A stretch of DNA of 64,000 nucleotides from Berghia stephanieae. Its lineage: Eukaryota; Mollusca; Gastropoda; Nudibranchia; Aeolidiidae. The notes beneath the pieces are model-generated. The model worked only from the letters and a program-made list of their open reading frames with translations, had not been told where the DNA came from and searched no databases. The DNA lies in contig CM067444.1 in the NCBI GenBank assembly GCA_034508935.3, positions 19,418,201-19,482,200 of the forward strand, written 5' to 3'. The translations under genes were made by a program, and so were the position numbers. Every line of letters starts with the position of its first letter. The stretch's first letter is position 1. Positions 32,106 to 46,300 of the stretch are shown piece by piece.

Positions 32106-32109
32106 ACCT

Positions 32110-32590
32110 GTTACCTGGATGAAAGGAAGAAAATGGGATAGGAAAAGATTTTAGAATTATGATTAAATTAAAAGCACACATGAAAAAGTAAAACAAAAGG
32201 GAATGGTGCAACTATGGAACAGATGTAGATTTCAAGAGCAAACCATCAAGTGTAATTATTTTGAGATCACCTAAAAGTCTCATCCAGACACCAGCACAGG
32301 ATCCCACTAAGAATAAGAAGAGGTATACACTATACACTCAAATGCTCCAAAACAGAAAACATAACCAACAATACACAACAGAGATGATTTACATGGAAAA
32401 AAAAGTCATCTCCCAACTCCCAAAACTAATACTAATTACCTGACGGTTTCCCTCTCAGCTAAGGGCCAGGACAAAACCAAGCAATCCATTCCAAAACAAA
32501 GAGACAATGACAAAAAGCTACTTGGAAATTGGAAAGCAGATATGAGGATAAAAGACACAGCAAGTGACTTCCTGCCCACCTTGGGAGGTC
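32110..32590 (-). repeat. SINE-like family B, third copy (old, minus)
   Basis: Minus-strand match to 16518-17040 over most of its length: AGATCACCTAAAAGTCTCATC (32263), CCTCTCAGCTAAGGGCCAGG, GGATAAAAGACACAGCAAGT. The 3' hairpin is eroded. It lies just downstream of the SSRP1 3' UTR. Confidence 0.72.
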
Positions 32591-32807
32591 AAAAAAGCCT
32601 TATTCCTAAACAAGGACAAAAAGCTTCATGCATGATGTATTACCGACAATACATGGGGAGAGGGGGGAGGAGGAGGCTGAAGTGGTATAGAGGACACAGC
32701 AAGCGACTTTCTTTGCCCACAATGGAAGTCAAAGCCCCCCCCACCCGAGTCTCCGGCATTTATTTGTTAAGTATCAATTAAAACAAAGAAAAGAAAATGT
32801 GTTATAT

Positions 32808-32818
32808 TTTATTTTATT
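32808..32818 (-). terminator. Candidate SSRP1 polyadenylation signals
   Basis: Two overlapping AATAAA motifs on the minus strand about 330 bases past the SSRP1 stop. Confidence 0.55.
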
Positions 32819-33144
32819 TTCAACATTGGGCTCATAATCTATTAACATTTAAAAAAAATGTTGTATTTACAGTCATTTATCCTAGCCTAGATCCTAAATA
32901 TCAGTTCCAAATAGTTTGGATTACAGAATTTCCAAAGTAAGTGTACAAAAACAAGTTGTATCCAGGAATGCAAGAAGTTTACTGTTTAATCGATGTTTGG
33001 GTATTCTTTTAAGAAATTTCCTTTGAAATATGATGATCTAGCATTGATACCATTTTTAATATATCCTGACACGTGGAATTAAGACATCAAAACAGCATTG
33101 TTTCAGGCCTTGAAGTAAGTTCCATATTCTTGATGAGCCTTAAT

Positions 33145-36100
33145 TCAGTCTGATCCTGCATCTGATTCTGATTTGGCTGAACTTGACGCTTTTTTCTGTA
33201 GCAGAAACACAAGAAAAACAATTCTTAAGAGATCTGTCACAAAACGAAATTCAAGTAAAAAAAAAAAAAGTGACAAAAAACAAAAAACTCACAGCTTACA
33301 GTCTAATGTTAAGTAAATAAGTAATTATAGGCTCTCTTAGCAAAAAATGAACAGTTCAAAAATTGGTTCAAAACCTAAAAAGGTGTTTGAAACAGTGGCA
33401 GACAGAGCAAAAACTAAAATATGAGAGAAAACCAGCCCAACCGTTAATTTTTCCTTATATTTTTCTTTCTGCTTGACCTGGCACTGTTTCATATTCAAGA
33501 CGTTTATCAAAGATGGGTTGAAAGTTTTAGTTAAATTCCCCTTTTCATGCATTTCAGGTTGTTGGAAAAGTAGCAACTCTTGTCAGTGATAGGGCTGTAC
33601 ATCATGTAGAACGAGACAGGACGTCTGTTAGGCGATATTACAATTATTTTCAGACAGAGACAAAGCTGTTAACGACCAGGTCCTCGTTTTACAATTGAGT
33701 ACAGTGGAAGAATGTGATTAAAGAGCCTTTTCCAAGGATTCAACTATGCACCACTCAGAGCGACTTAAACCCATGGCCGTCCGATCCTAAGGCGAGTGTC
33801 ATAATAAGACCACATAGCTGCATTGCCAGCTGGATTTTCTGATAACTAAATGGTGATTGATCATTTTTCAGAGATATATCAACAGATATTGGGATTTTCC
33901 TCCCATAATATCACAATTAAGCAAATATGAGTTGAGAAAATAATTGGTCTTGTGAGCATGCCATGAAGATTCAATCCTTACAGAATTGGGCAGACATTGA
34001 ATTTATAAAACCAAAAAGAAGGACAACAATACAAAACAAAATCCAAAGAACAAGACGAAACAAAACATATGAAAAGATTTAAACTGCATTATGCCGAAAA
34101 TCCTGAAAAAAAAAGAAGCAGAATTGGTGTCTTACCTTTCCCCTAAGTTTATTATCAATATACAGCAAGCAAGTGACTTTCACCATATCAAGTTATGATT
34201 TAAGACAAAATCATTGTCGTTTGCATTTCTTTATTTTTAATGATTGATTTTTAAAAAATGTACCCCCTTTACAAACTTTCTATAGTTGAACCGCCAAAAA
34301 TATGAACAATTTAATGCTATAGCGATTATCAGACCTTTGATACTGTGATTAAAAAAAAAAAATGATCACACACACAGACACTTTTATACATGAAACACAC
34401 CTCATCATCACTACCAGCTTCACTTTGATTGTCTGAGCCAGCCTTGTCAGAGTCAGCCTTTTCAGATCCTGACCCACTGCCAGAAGCCTTCTCTTCTTCT
34501 TGTTCCTCCTCTTCACCTTTCTTTGATTTCTTTTTAAGAGGCTTGTCACTGTCGTCAGAACTCAAACCTGAGCTGCTTGATATCATCTCTCTACTCTTGA
34601 AATTACCGGCACCGCTTCCAAAACCTCCAGTTGCTTCCTGTGAGATTGAATATAATAATTTTTTATGAGAGAAAATATGACCTTGATTTATTGGATGAAG
34701 AAAAAAAAAAAAAGAGGCAATGGCACATTATAATTTTATTAAGCTCTTTACAAAAATTGTGGGAAAAGAAAACTGCAAAATTTCCAAATTTTCCAATTCA
34801 AGAACTGGAAATTACTACCATCATCAAAACACTGTTATGTCAAAACAAAAACAAAAACGGAAAACCGAACAAACCTTTTTGGGAGAGACTTTGGGTTTAG
34901 CCTTGGCCTTACTCTTCTTGGCCCCTTTGTCACCTTCATCACCACTGCCCTCACTGTCAGAGACCTTATTTTTGTTATATTCCTCCATGGCCGCTGCATA
35001 TTCTGCCTTCGCCTCTACTGCCAACTTTTCCCATTTCTGGAAGAAACAAAAAATAAAATAATGGAATGCTTGGAGGCAATGTTTTAAATAAATAATAAAA
35101 TGGTTAATTTTTTGGACAGTAGATTTTCCTATATTATAAAAAAGGTACACTGCAGTCCACTTAAGATAAACTCCTGGGGACCAGAAAGAAAGTTGACCTT
35201 ATCCGAGGATTATTTTATCCAAAAATTCGAGGGGAACAACTTCTCAGCGACACAAACGTATATTTAATATATTCATTGTCTCCGTTTAATGAAAACATAT
35301 CTCCAGAAAGACGGCCCAGTTTCCTGATAAGCTTGGATAAACTAAAAGTGACTTTAAAAAATTTTTTATTTGTCGTTTGAGTTACCTTTCACAATGTAAC
35401 ATGCATGCTCAGAAAGGAAGAATGAGAATGGAAAAAAGTAAGAGAGTTGAGACGCTATAATTACTAGACTAGATGGTCATGGCTAATTGTGTGATGAGTA
35501 CCAGTTTCATTCTGGTTGTGGGGTTATACATGGATGACACGAGGAGGGAATGGCAGGGATGATAGGCAAAGGCAAAAAATGTGAGTGTCTGTCATGTGGT
35601 GACAGCTTGTGTATTTCAGAGGACTTACACCACCTATGAATGTATGTTCTCTGATGAATCTTTGCACACACTACACATTCAAAAATATATAGACAGTGCT
35701 TTTTTATTTTTTATTTTATTTCAGCAAGTGAATAGGTGTATTGCAAGATGAGGAGATTAAAAAATGGGACATGGAGAGGGAGGTGAGAGGGGTTGAAGAG
35801 GGATGATTGAGACTCCCTGTCAATCCCAGTCATGTAAATGGAGATTGATGAGTTTATCTTATCCGGACTATCTCAGGGACAGAGTTTATCTTAAATATTT
35901 TAAATTACTAAGATTTAATGCTGAAAAATCGGGACCAGCCTAAGAGTTTATCTTAACGCAGTCTTAAGTGGACAGCAGTGTAATGACAAAGTTACTAGGA
36001 CACCTTTTTAAATATATTGGTAGTAGTCCTTTAGAGCCATTAGGCCCATGGAGCTAGGGTTTATCCTGGTCTCTATAGTGTGAAACAGACAATAGCAATT

Positions 36101-36402
36101 GCTTGCTACCCTTAGGAATGGACAATTAACTCACTCCATCCTAGGGATTTTTGCTACTTTTCAAAATTGGAAAAAATGTATTAAAATGAGCATGTGCATA
36201 GATATTTTTATTCAACTACCATTAACATGTAAAAACTAAAAGCATTAGCTTTGATACGACGCCTACAATTTGTCTCAGAAAAATGTAATAAATAGGCATG
36301 GGGTAAAAGTAACCGGGGTAAACTACGGAAATAGTCAGTTTTGGGTTGAGTGAGTTAATATGTGTGAATGAGTGAGTGAGTGAGTGAGAGAGAGAGAGGA
36401 GG

Positions 36403-36486
<84 letters not shown>

Positions 36487-37241
36487 AGGAGAGAGGGGGG
36501 GGGAGGGAGAGAGGGATATAGCTCCTTTTTCACGGCAATATTAATGGTACTATCTTGTATGGCATAGACTCAGGCTCCCACTTTTTACCAATGCATTCAC
36601 TGAGGACTAGCAACATTACCTACCGATTTGTCAGAGACTTCCTTCCATCTTTCCCCAGCCTTCCTGGAGATGTCAGTGATGGAAATTCCAGGAAATTCTT
36701 CTTTAATCTTTTCCCTGTTCTCATTCAGCCATAAGAAATATGCTGACTGCGGTCTTTTCGGTTTATTAGGATCCTTGTCCTTGCCTTGCCTTTTCTTTTC
36801 CGTGGAGCACTTTCTTTCTTCTGAGGATAACAACCAAATCACAAGTGACACACAAACCAAAACAATGTAAAACATGCACTACAGTGGAACCTCCCGATTA
36901 CGACACCTCCGAATAACGACATTGACCCGTGGTCCCGATTTTTTTTCTATATAAGATCAGTAAAAATAACCTCCAAATAACGACGCACTTTTCGATAAAA
37001 CCTCCGAATAACGACATCATTTTGGCGATTTTCGGCAGTTTTCGTAGATATCTGATACTAAAAATACCGAGTATGAGTACTCAAAGTTTATAAAAACGAT
37101 TCCTCCTTGAACCAATGAGAACGCAGCTTTTTATTTTTTTTTGACGAATCTTGGCTGATATGCATTAATAAAAACCAAGGTATAAATGTAAGTGTAAGCA
37201 AGTAAACACAAAATCTTGGAAAATGTGATATTATGTGGTGA

Positions 37242-37297
<56 letters not shown>

Positions 37298-40200
37298 TGT
37301 AGTAGTGTTTTTGTGGGAGGAGGGGGAGGAATTTTGTTTGTTTTAAAGGGTTTTACAGCGCCCGTGACACATCTATGTCATATCAGCGCCAGTAAAAAGG
37401 AAGAAAATTGGATAGTAAAAAACATTCTAGATTTACAATTGAAATGACATAAGAAAAAGTAAGACAAAGGGGAATGGTTTAAATAGGGAACAGATGTAGA
37501 TTCCAGGAGCACACTATCAGTGTATTCAGTTCAGATCACCTAAAAGTCTCATCCAGACACGCACAAGAACCCTCTAAGAGGAATACACTACAATGTTTTG
37601 TTTGTTTTGTCAATGTTAATAAAAAACTGGTCCCGCGGGCCTTCCCACGCCCACTTTGTCCGCCATCTTGGAAACCTCTAAATAACGACACCTCCGGATA
37701 ACGACATAAAAACTCGGTCCCGTGGCATGTCGTTATCGGGAGGTTCCACTGTATGTTTCTAACATTGATGGTTTAAGAATAACGGAGAAAGATGTGAAAT
37801 TGGATATTTTGTGGAAAAGAGATAGGGAGAAGCAAGTAGGAAGGGAGGGGGAGAAAAAGAAAGAAATTCAAACAAAGTACAAATACATAAAAGAACAAAA
37901 ATAGAGAATAGAGACTACATCAATCATACAGCATTAGGATGATACTAATGCTAAGAATACATTTATAGTAACCAACAGTAAGAGAGATGATCTGCGATAA
38001 AAAACCCCATTTGCATCCATCAAATTGAATGTCTCTCTTTAAGAATGTCCCAAAGCATGACCAAGACAAGACCATTCAAGATTGAGGACACAAAGGACCA
38101 GACTGAAAAGGCAAAAATGGATCGATTTAGAGGCCATTATCATGGCCCAAAAGGTAGATAATCCACCAAAACTGTAGGAGAATTCCACCCACCATTACGA
38201 CCTGCTGTGGAACAAAGAAAGTCCCTCTAATTCAAAGAATGCAATTGGTTGCAGAAATATAACCAATTAGAGCATACTAACCCCCTCACCTACCACCATC
38301 CTGTTTCTTCCCATGTCGTTCTGAAATTATTTCTCATCTTCCTCTCTTGCCTACCATTCTCCTGGGAGAGAAAGAACCTGTGCTGTATCAGAATTTATAC
38401 TCGCATAAATAATTCTATATCAAAACTCTCACATGAGCAACTAACAGTTTAAATTTCATGTTAATTTATCCTCATAGTGATACATATGTCTTATGACACC
38501 AAATCTATACTTCCTGGTGTCCGTAAAAAAATGTTATTTATGATGGCAGTCTGAAATTTCATCCAACAAACTTTAAGATCAATCAAAGAAAAAACAAAAC
38601 AAAAAAAAACAAAACACTAACCGGCTTGGAGGCTTGCTTTGCTTTTTTCTCTCGTTCTGCTTGTCTCTTCTCTTCTTTCTCTCTTTTCTTTTCCTCCTTC
38701 TCCCTCCGTTTCTCTTCCCTCGCCTTTTTCTTTTCTTCATTTTCAGATCCTCCTCCTCCACTTCCACTGTCAGAGTAATCAGAGTCGGAATCCGATGTTG
38801 TTGGTGGGTTACTGTCATATCTGAAGGGTAAAAACATTGAAAAATCACAGTATTAGACATGTCTACAACCCATAAAGCAAAATCAAATATAGTTCATTGC
38901 TAACGTTCTTATTATTTTAAACCTATATTTTATAGGAACAATTTTATTTTTATGTCTAACACATTCCAGATTCATACTCGGTTCAAGTGCATCCCAAATT
39001 ATAGGGACAAAATTTCACTTAATGCATGGAAATATACATGTTAGGTGTTTTTATAGACAGCCCTGCAGTGACATCTCTGTGATGGAACAGCTTTGATTCA
39101 TTATCAAATATCTGCAGTGAAAATAAATAAATTCCACATATGATACACAGTTCACAAGGCATTATCTATTACTATATAACAAAATGTTAGATAAAAACTT
39201 TACTTACTCTTCAGCAACTTCACTTCCACTCCTCCGGGGTTGAAAGATTCATCTGTTTGAATAAACACAGTGACATGATTGATTGAGCAAAAGGTAAGGT
39301 GGTCTTAAAACCTTTTATACAACAGCCACACGTAATGAAGCTTATGCAGGAGGGCAGAAAATGCATTATTTGTATACTTTGAGTCATATAGTTGATATTT
39401 TCTTTAAAATCCATCCATAGATATGGAATTTACCTACTTTCGACCACGTGATGATTTTTAACAAAAAACTGTTGCACACAACCAACATATCAATATACAT
39501 ATTGTTACACAAAAGGTGGGTTACTAAAGTAATCACTCTATTGGTAAAACATGTAATGTTGCCTGTAAGAAACAAAACTGTGAATTGAATTAAAAAGGAG
39601 CTTTTGATAATTTCTTCTATTAGTGATAATTGTGATAGATTTAAGACGTCTACAAGAAAGTACTAAATGAGGACATAAGCTTACCAGAGCTGTCATCACT
39701 ATCGTCATCATCTCTGTCTTTTCCTTCTGCCTTCATTCTTTCCAGGTAAGCATCATGATCACCACCCTCAGCATCACTGTCCGACATTTCATTGTAAGAC
39801 GCGGATTTGCCCTGGAGGATTAAAAAAAAAAAAAAGCAGGAATATGTGAGTGAAAAAAAAAGTTCTTGAGAGCCATAAGGGCATTCCAGTTTTTATAACA
39901 AACTGACAATTGCAATTGACTGTTACTCTCTGGATAGGACAATACAAGTCTATAGCAAAGTACTTTCCATTAGATCTAACAGACCCAGCAACCCAATCGC
40001 TGCTCTGTAGACAGGAAGGTCATAAAAAAAAATCTACCATCACTCAAGATTGATCCCAGTACTGTTGCATGTGAAGCAAACTTTCTACCAATTGAGTTTG
40101 AAATGTGAGTTCAAATTAGCATACAGTGACGACATTTATAGTGTTTGGTTGGTACACTTTTAGGCCATTTAAGTGCCAGTTAAACAGGAAAATGTTGACA

Positions 40201-40324
40201 TAATATTTACAAGTGTTTAAAAAGAGTAAGCGATATAAACTTGGTTCAAATAGACAACAGAGGTGAATGCATTTATGAAAGATAATTATTCACCAGGGGG
40301 AGAGGAGCAGTATGGAATGAGGTA

Positions 40325-40355
<31 letters not shown>

Positions 40356-43300
40356 GGAGAGAGAGAGGAAAGAGAGAGAGAGAGAGCATGGGTGAAAGTT
40401 TTAGGGATCAATTTGCCTGAAAGATAGACTGGTGAGGCGTTTGCCCCAAGAGATGCTCATATAGTTGTTTTTTTTGTTTTTTTTTTTGCAATCTGTGACT
40501 TGCCATTAGAGTTCCTAAAACCAAGTTACGTGAATTTCATTGTATTAAAAATTAACATTCTGGTGGTACAATAATGCCGTCAAAAGAGTAAGCCAGCAGG
40601 TGATGATTATTATGACCAAAAAAAAAAAAAGAAAGAAAGTAAATAACGGCAATGTCGCCAAACTTTCACCCATGAGCGGGAGAGAGAGAGAGAGAGAGAT
40701 AGAGAGAGAGAGAGGGGAGAGGGGGGGGGGGGGGGGGAAGGAAAAGAAAAGAAATGAAAAGAACAAGTCAACACTCACTCCTTTGTCTCCAATATTCTTT
40801 ACTCTCAGGTTCTTGCTCTTTACAAAGTCATATAATTTTCCATATTCATCTCTGAAAAAAAAAAAAAAAAAAAATTAAAAATTTATCAAATTGGCATCTC
40901 AATAAACACACTAGAAAAGAAATATTAGGGGAAAATAATATATATCAATGGTTACATCTAAACAGCAAAGAATTGTTTGGTCGTTCAGATCCATTCAGAC
41001 ATCAATAGATAAAATATACGTGACCCATGGTTCTCAAAAAGGATATTATTTCGGAGTGATATTGATGCTGAAACACTGAAGTTACAGCATATTAAAAACC
41101 ACGAACAATTTACAAAGCCGAGTAAAATTATGCCCAAAAAATCCCCAAACAAACAAAGAAAAAGAAAAAGAAAAAGAAAAAAGAAAACGTTGAGTAAAAA
41201 AAGAAAAAAGAAAAGAGAAGTGAGAGGAAAAAAACAAAACAACCTACTTTTCAACACCGACAAAAGTGAAAGTAGCTCCTTGTTTTGTATCCACTTCAAA
41301 GTCAAAAGATCTTGTGCTGCCAGCACTTCGGGCAAAATTGACACCCGAAACTTCATCAAATCTAATATGAACTGGGGGTTTATGGACAAATATGAATCCT
41401 CGTTCCAATGGATAAAGGAGGCCTGTAGCTGCTTTGTAAGAGCAGTAAACCGCTTGTGCTCCAGAATGTCTGATTTGGAAAGATTAGAAAAAAAAACTGA
41501 CATTAAACAACATTCCAATGGTAACTGTAACAATAGTTTCTATGACAACAATTCTCAAACACGGTTAAGTCATGAAAAGTAAGGCAAATTTTATGTTCAG
41601 AAAATCTTAATTTGCTTTCGCTTTCAAACAGCTTGGACTTCTCATTATCATTATGATTATTATTAGATAAGCGCTGGTATCCATATATGGTGCTCAGTGG
41701 TGTTTTACAATAGTTTTTTGGTATCCACAAGTTCACTTATTATTTAAATTACTATTAACTTCAATGATCAAATTACAGTAAGTCTTTGTGGTAATAAATA
41801 ATGTGGTGGTGGTAATGGAAAAAATTATGATGATGATGAGATGGGAAAAATTCTTTAATGGCTTACCCCACGAAACTTCCGGGAACAGTGATCTTACGAC
41901 CGGTGATGGCCTTAAAAACTTTACTGACAACTTCATATTCCAGGCCTGCCATTTCCTTTTGTAGCTTATCTTCATACTTGCTTTTAATCTCCTCTCTTGG
42001 ATTTGATAAAAATTGAAAAATATTAATAAATGTGTTCAATGTATTGATTAGAAAAAATCCTTTGATAAAAATTGAAAAAAAAAAAAAAAAATGTGTTCAA
42101 TGTATTGATTGGAAAAAGATCCTTCAAGTCATATATAAAAAAAACTTGTGCTTTTATACAGTGCAATATCCACTGAACGTGTTCAAAGCGCTTTCCAAGG
42201 GGTCCCTGACCAACAGCAACATGTAACAAGTAGAGAAGGACCCCACGCCTGTTAAGCGATATCACAATTTTTTTTCTCCAACAGTGACTACGCTGTTAAT
42301 GGCCATTTTACACCTGAGTACGGAGAGAGAATGTGAGTAAAGAGCCTTTTCCAAGGACTCAACTATGCACCAAACGAGACTCAAACCCCAGACCTTCCGA
42401 TCTGAAAGTAAGTGTGATACCACTAGACCACATAACAAATCAAATAATGCTGAAAAATTATATAGCGCTAAAACTCAGAGACACCAGACTCTAAGCGCTT
42501 AAAATCAAAGTACACTAAAAGAGTGTATGACTTTAAAAAATGTGTAAACTACAGAAATCGAACGACGCGTAAGATCTTCAGTAAAATGTATACAATGAAT
42601 GAAAATGCGTAAAAATACACATTCTTTTTAAATAAGCTTGGTGCAGCACTGTCTGATGGTATATTTATGTCCCTGCGGGAGAGCAAAATTTAGTTTCATC
42701 AATTTGCGATATTTTGTTTTGTTATATACAATTTAACACTGGCTAAATGGAAATTGTAAGAAAGTAAATATGATTTTGAATGTTTGTTTTCCTTCAATCT
42801 GATGACCAAATACCAAATTTCAAAGGTGTATTTTAAAAAGTCATACAGCGCTCAAACTATCAAAATATAATTTTTAGTCCACCATGAGAATATTAAAAAT
42901 CCAAAATAAGATTGAATATAACAATAATGTTCATGAGGCTGTTATAGTAAGTCTTTTTTGTAATGACTGACGCAATGTATTGGTTGTGCGTCATTTTGAA
43001 AACCATGGAATGATTTAGCTCTGATCAATTTGGTTGAATTTGAAATAATAATTCTTAAAAATACTAGTCTAGCACCAAAAGAAAGTAAATATTGCTTCAG
43101 AAAGTGTTGAAAGTGTGATCAAAGTATCAAATCTAATGTCCACATTTTTTCGAGACTTTGAAAAGCTATTCCTTCTTTTCTTTTGGTGTTAGTCTCACAT
43201 TTGTAACCATCTAACCTTGAGAAATTGATGAAAATAGACCATTTCAAAGGAATTCAATATTGCCTTTTCATGCCAAGCATTATAAAATCTTTTACCATAG

Positions 43301-46300
43301 CCCCATGTGCCTTACAAGACTAATAAGTATTGGGGCGGTGATGATCATAAAATCCAAAACATATTTGAGTCCAAAATCCAAAATCACGTAAGAGGATGCT
43401 TACTCGGATATTGTGAGCTCAAGGGTCATTTCATCTTCCTTCTGGAACAACAGGATGAGGAAATGGTAACGAGTCTGTCCTTGCTTAATGGGAGGATCAA
43501 GGCTGACCTAGGACATCGATAATAAAAATGAGTGAGTGATAGAGCTCATCCAACAAATAGATATCTTTCTTTAAAATACTATCATAGTTGCATTTGGTCT
43601 GGGGAATGACAATATGGGTTCCAATCTTTGACAAACAATTTTAAGAAATATTGATTTCACTACTTTATGAAAAATGTAATTTAATTTAGTCAAATAAATA
43701 TATGAGGAACCACTTGTTCATCTGTTGTAAAATGAATTGTTACTCATTTGTGACTACATAGAGAGATAGTAGACCTGTAAATTCTGTCAATCAACTGAAA
43801 TCAGTCAATTCGTTAAATTCAAATATTAAAAAAAGGAAAGAGAGAAATAAAGAAATAGGAAAGAAATGAAACCTGAAAAAATTGAGATCTTAGATACAGA
43901 TTAATCTAATTAGATGCCTATTATTTAAACATGATAGGATTAATAAAGTACAAATACGGAGCAACTATTGTTACTACAGAAGAAAAATTACCACAAAAAA
44001 CATCTGGCGGCCATCTTTATGTGGGAGTAAAAAGAGCCGGAGGATGGTCTGATAAGGAATTTTGTAATCAAATGTCTTGCCATGGAGTTGAAGGAAACCA
44101 GGGTACAGTTTCAAATCATATCGACCTCTGAAATGAGAAAATGAAATACCTCATAAGTAGATGATGCACCCTGGTTTGGACCATAATATTCAAAAAGATT
44201 AATATCCCCTTGAATGAAAAACATCAAAATAAACCTTCAAAATGTTTCTCTAAATTCTCAGAATAATTGCCTCCCTATATTTTTATTTTGACTTTACAGT
44301 GTCATGTGGATAAAATTGTTTCCATTACTTTACTTCTTATAATTTGTAATGGTCTGTAAATGCTGACAAGTAATAAGATATGTTACACATGAAAAAAAGT
44401 AAAAAAATTAAAAAATGTTTCATGATCTGATATTTGCAAGTAGAAAGCATATGAAAAAATCTAATTTTAGTTCTAGAATTGTAACAGCCATTACAAGTCA
44501 ATTCAAACCCTAAGAAAAGAGATGGTAAAAACACAAAATTTGGTACCATCCAAATAGTTTCCGACACTATGATAAATTTATTAAGGGAGATGATTATCAA
44601 AGAGAAAAATTATCCCTCACTGAAAACAGACACCAAAACTTCATAACCAAATTGTCTGGGATAAAGTGCCAACCAACATCATACATACCTTGGAGTAAGA
44701 CATTGTATTTCAGAAAGGATGCAAATGGACTCCCCACTAATCTGGATAATGTCTGCATTCTCCATGACATTCTTATGGAATACCTGCAAAAGGATAAAAA
44801 CAAGTGATGAATTGACCTTGAGAATGACATGATCTGAAAAAAAGCTGTAATTGCGACAAGACCTTGAGACATCAAAAGTCCAAGAGCCAGAGAGCACAAT
44901 CAGTGATAATTTATTACATAAAACTTATTTCTAGATTAAGATTTCATTTTAATCGTGTAAAAATGGGAGGTAGTTGGGGGTGGAGCAAGCAGCTGTTTTT
45001 CAAGACCTTATTTTTCTTAAATGAGTTAAACGCATTAGAAAATTATGGATCAAGAGAATTGCTTGATGGCAAAAACAGAAAAATTGAAAGCCTAATGGAA
45101 CTTATATATACCCAATTAACTCCAAAGGAAGATCTACAATTCTGGGTGACTGAAAAGGGCTTTTAAATTGAATACCACTCTTTGAATTCTGAGAGACGAC
45201 CAAAAGGTGACCACTTGTTAACTTACAGCTACAGCATCTGTTTCAGGATCAGGATCTGGTGGAATGTGAAAACGGACTTCCATCAGGGAGATACCAGCAT
45301 CATCATTCTGATGAAATTCAATTGCAACTTCGTTCTTTGCTGAAACAGCATTGGTGACATTTGTCAAGGGGATCTCAAAGGCCAAATTGTTGTCTACTTT
45401 GAATTCAAGGGAATTTCCTGAATGAATACAAAAGAAATATCAAAAGAGTGAAATGTGGTTTCCAAATACACATCATGTGAATAATCATATTGACCTAACC
45501 CTTAATTAACGTTCGTCTTCTTTCAGGAGATAGAGCAATGTAGTAGCTCAATTGGTAAACCACCTGATTTACCATTGACACATGAACAAGGCGATTAAAT
45601 GGTCCAGCCTTTTAAAATATTGAACAGAAATTATATTATGAAGATAAGTGTCCTATCCAAAAATTGGATTTATAAGAATAGGGCTGATTTTGGCTCCATT
45701 GGCCCAATGTCTCTAAACAAACACTTTTGTTTCTTCATGGAATTTATTTAATTAAAAACTAATCATCATATTTGAGAATTGACAATCATACTTAAACTAC
45801 TTGTGCGGCTATGAGGTCTGATGGTTTGACATTCACCTCCGGAACATAAGGTCAAGGGTTTGAAACCTACTCTAACAGCGCATACATGAGTCCTTGGAAA
45901 AGGCTCTTTATTCATATTTTTTCACTGTACTAAGGAGTAAAATGAGCACCTGGTCTTTAACTAACAGCGTTGTTTCTGTAAAAAAGAACTGAAGTATTGC
46001 CTAACAAGTGTTATGTCTTGTCCTACATGTTAAGTATTGATGATGGCTAGGGACCCCTTTGTAAAGCGCTTTGTGCATGTGTAGTGGATATCATCGCACT
46101 ACATAAAAGCTTATCTAAAAAAGAAGAAAAAATTACATACTAGTTTCTATGAGAGTGTAAAGGAATATTAAACAATAAGCAAATAAAAAAATAAGAAGAA
46201 TCAATAATGCTCATCTATGAGGATACAATTTATTTTTTTCTGAAAAGGAAATCATAAAAAGCATCCCATGGGATGCATATTAACAGAAAACCTCAGAATG

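Noticed and set aside
36597-36875. Stand-alone HMG-box gene
   Set aside because: The box is split by an intron at 36624/35036 and chains in phase with SSRP1 exons on both sides.
38579-38860. Alternative basic Lys/Arg-rich frame over the SSRP1 acidic exon
   Set aside because: The acidic frame YDSN...[13 protein letters not shown] matches the SSRP1 family and joins correctly on the 3' side; the basic frame is a shadow.
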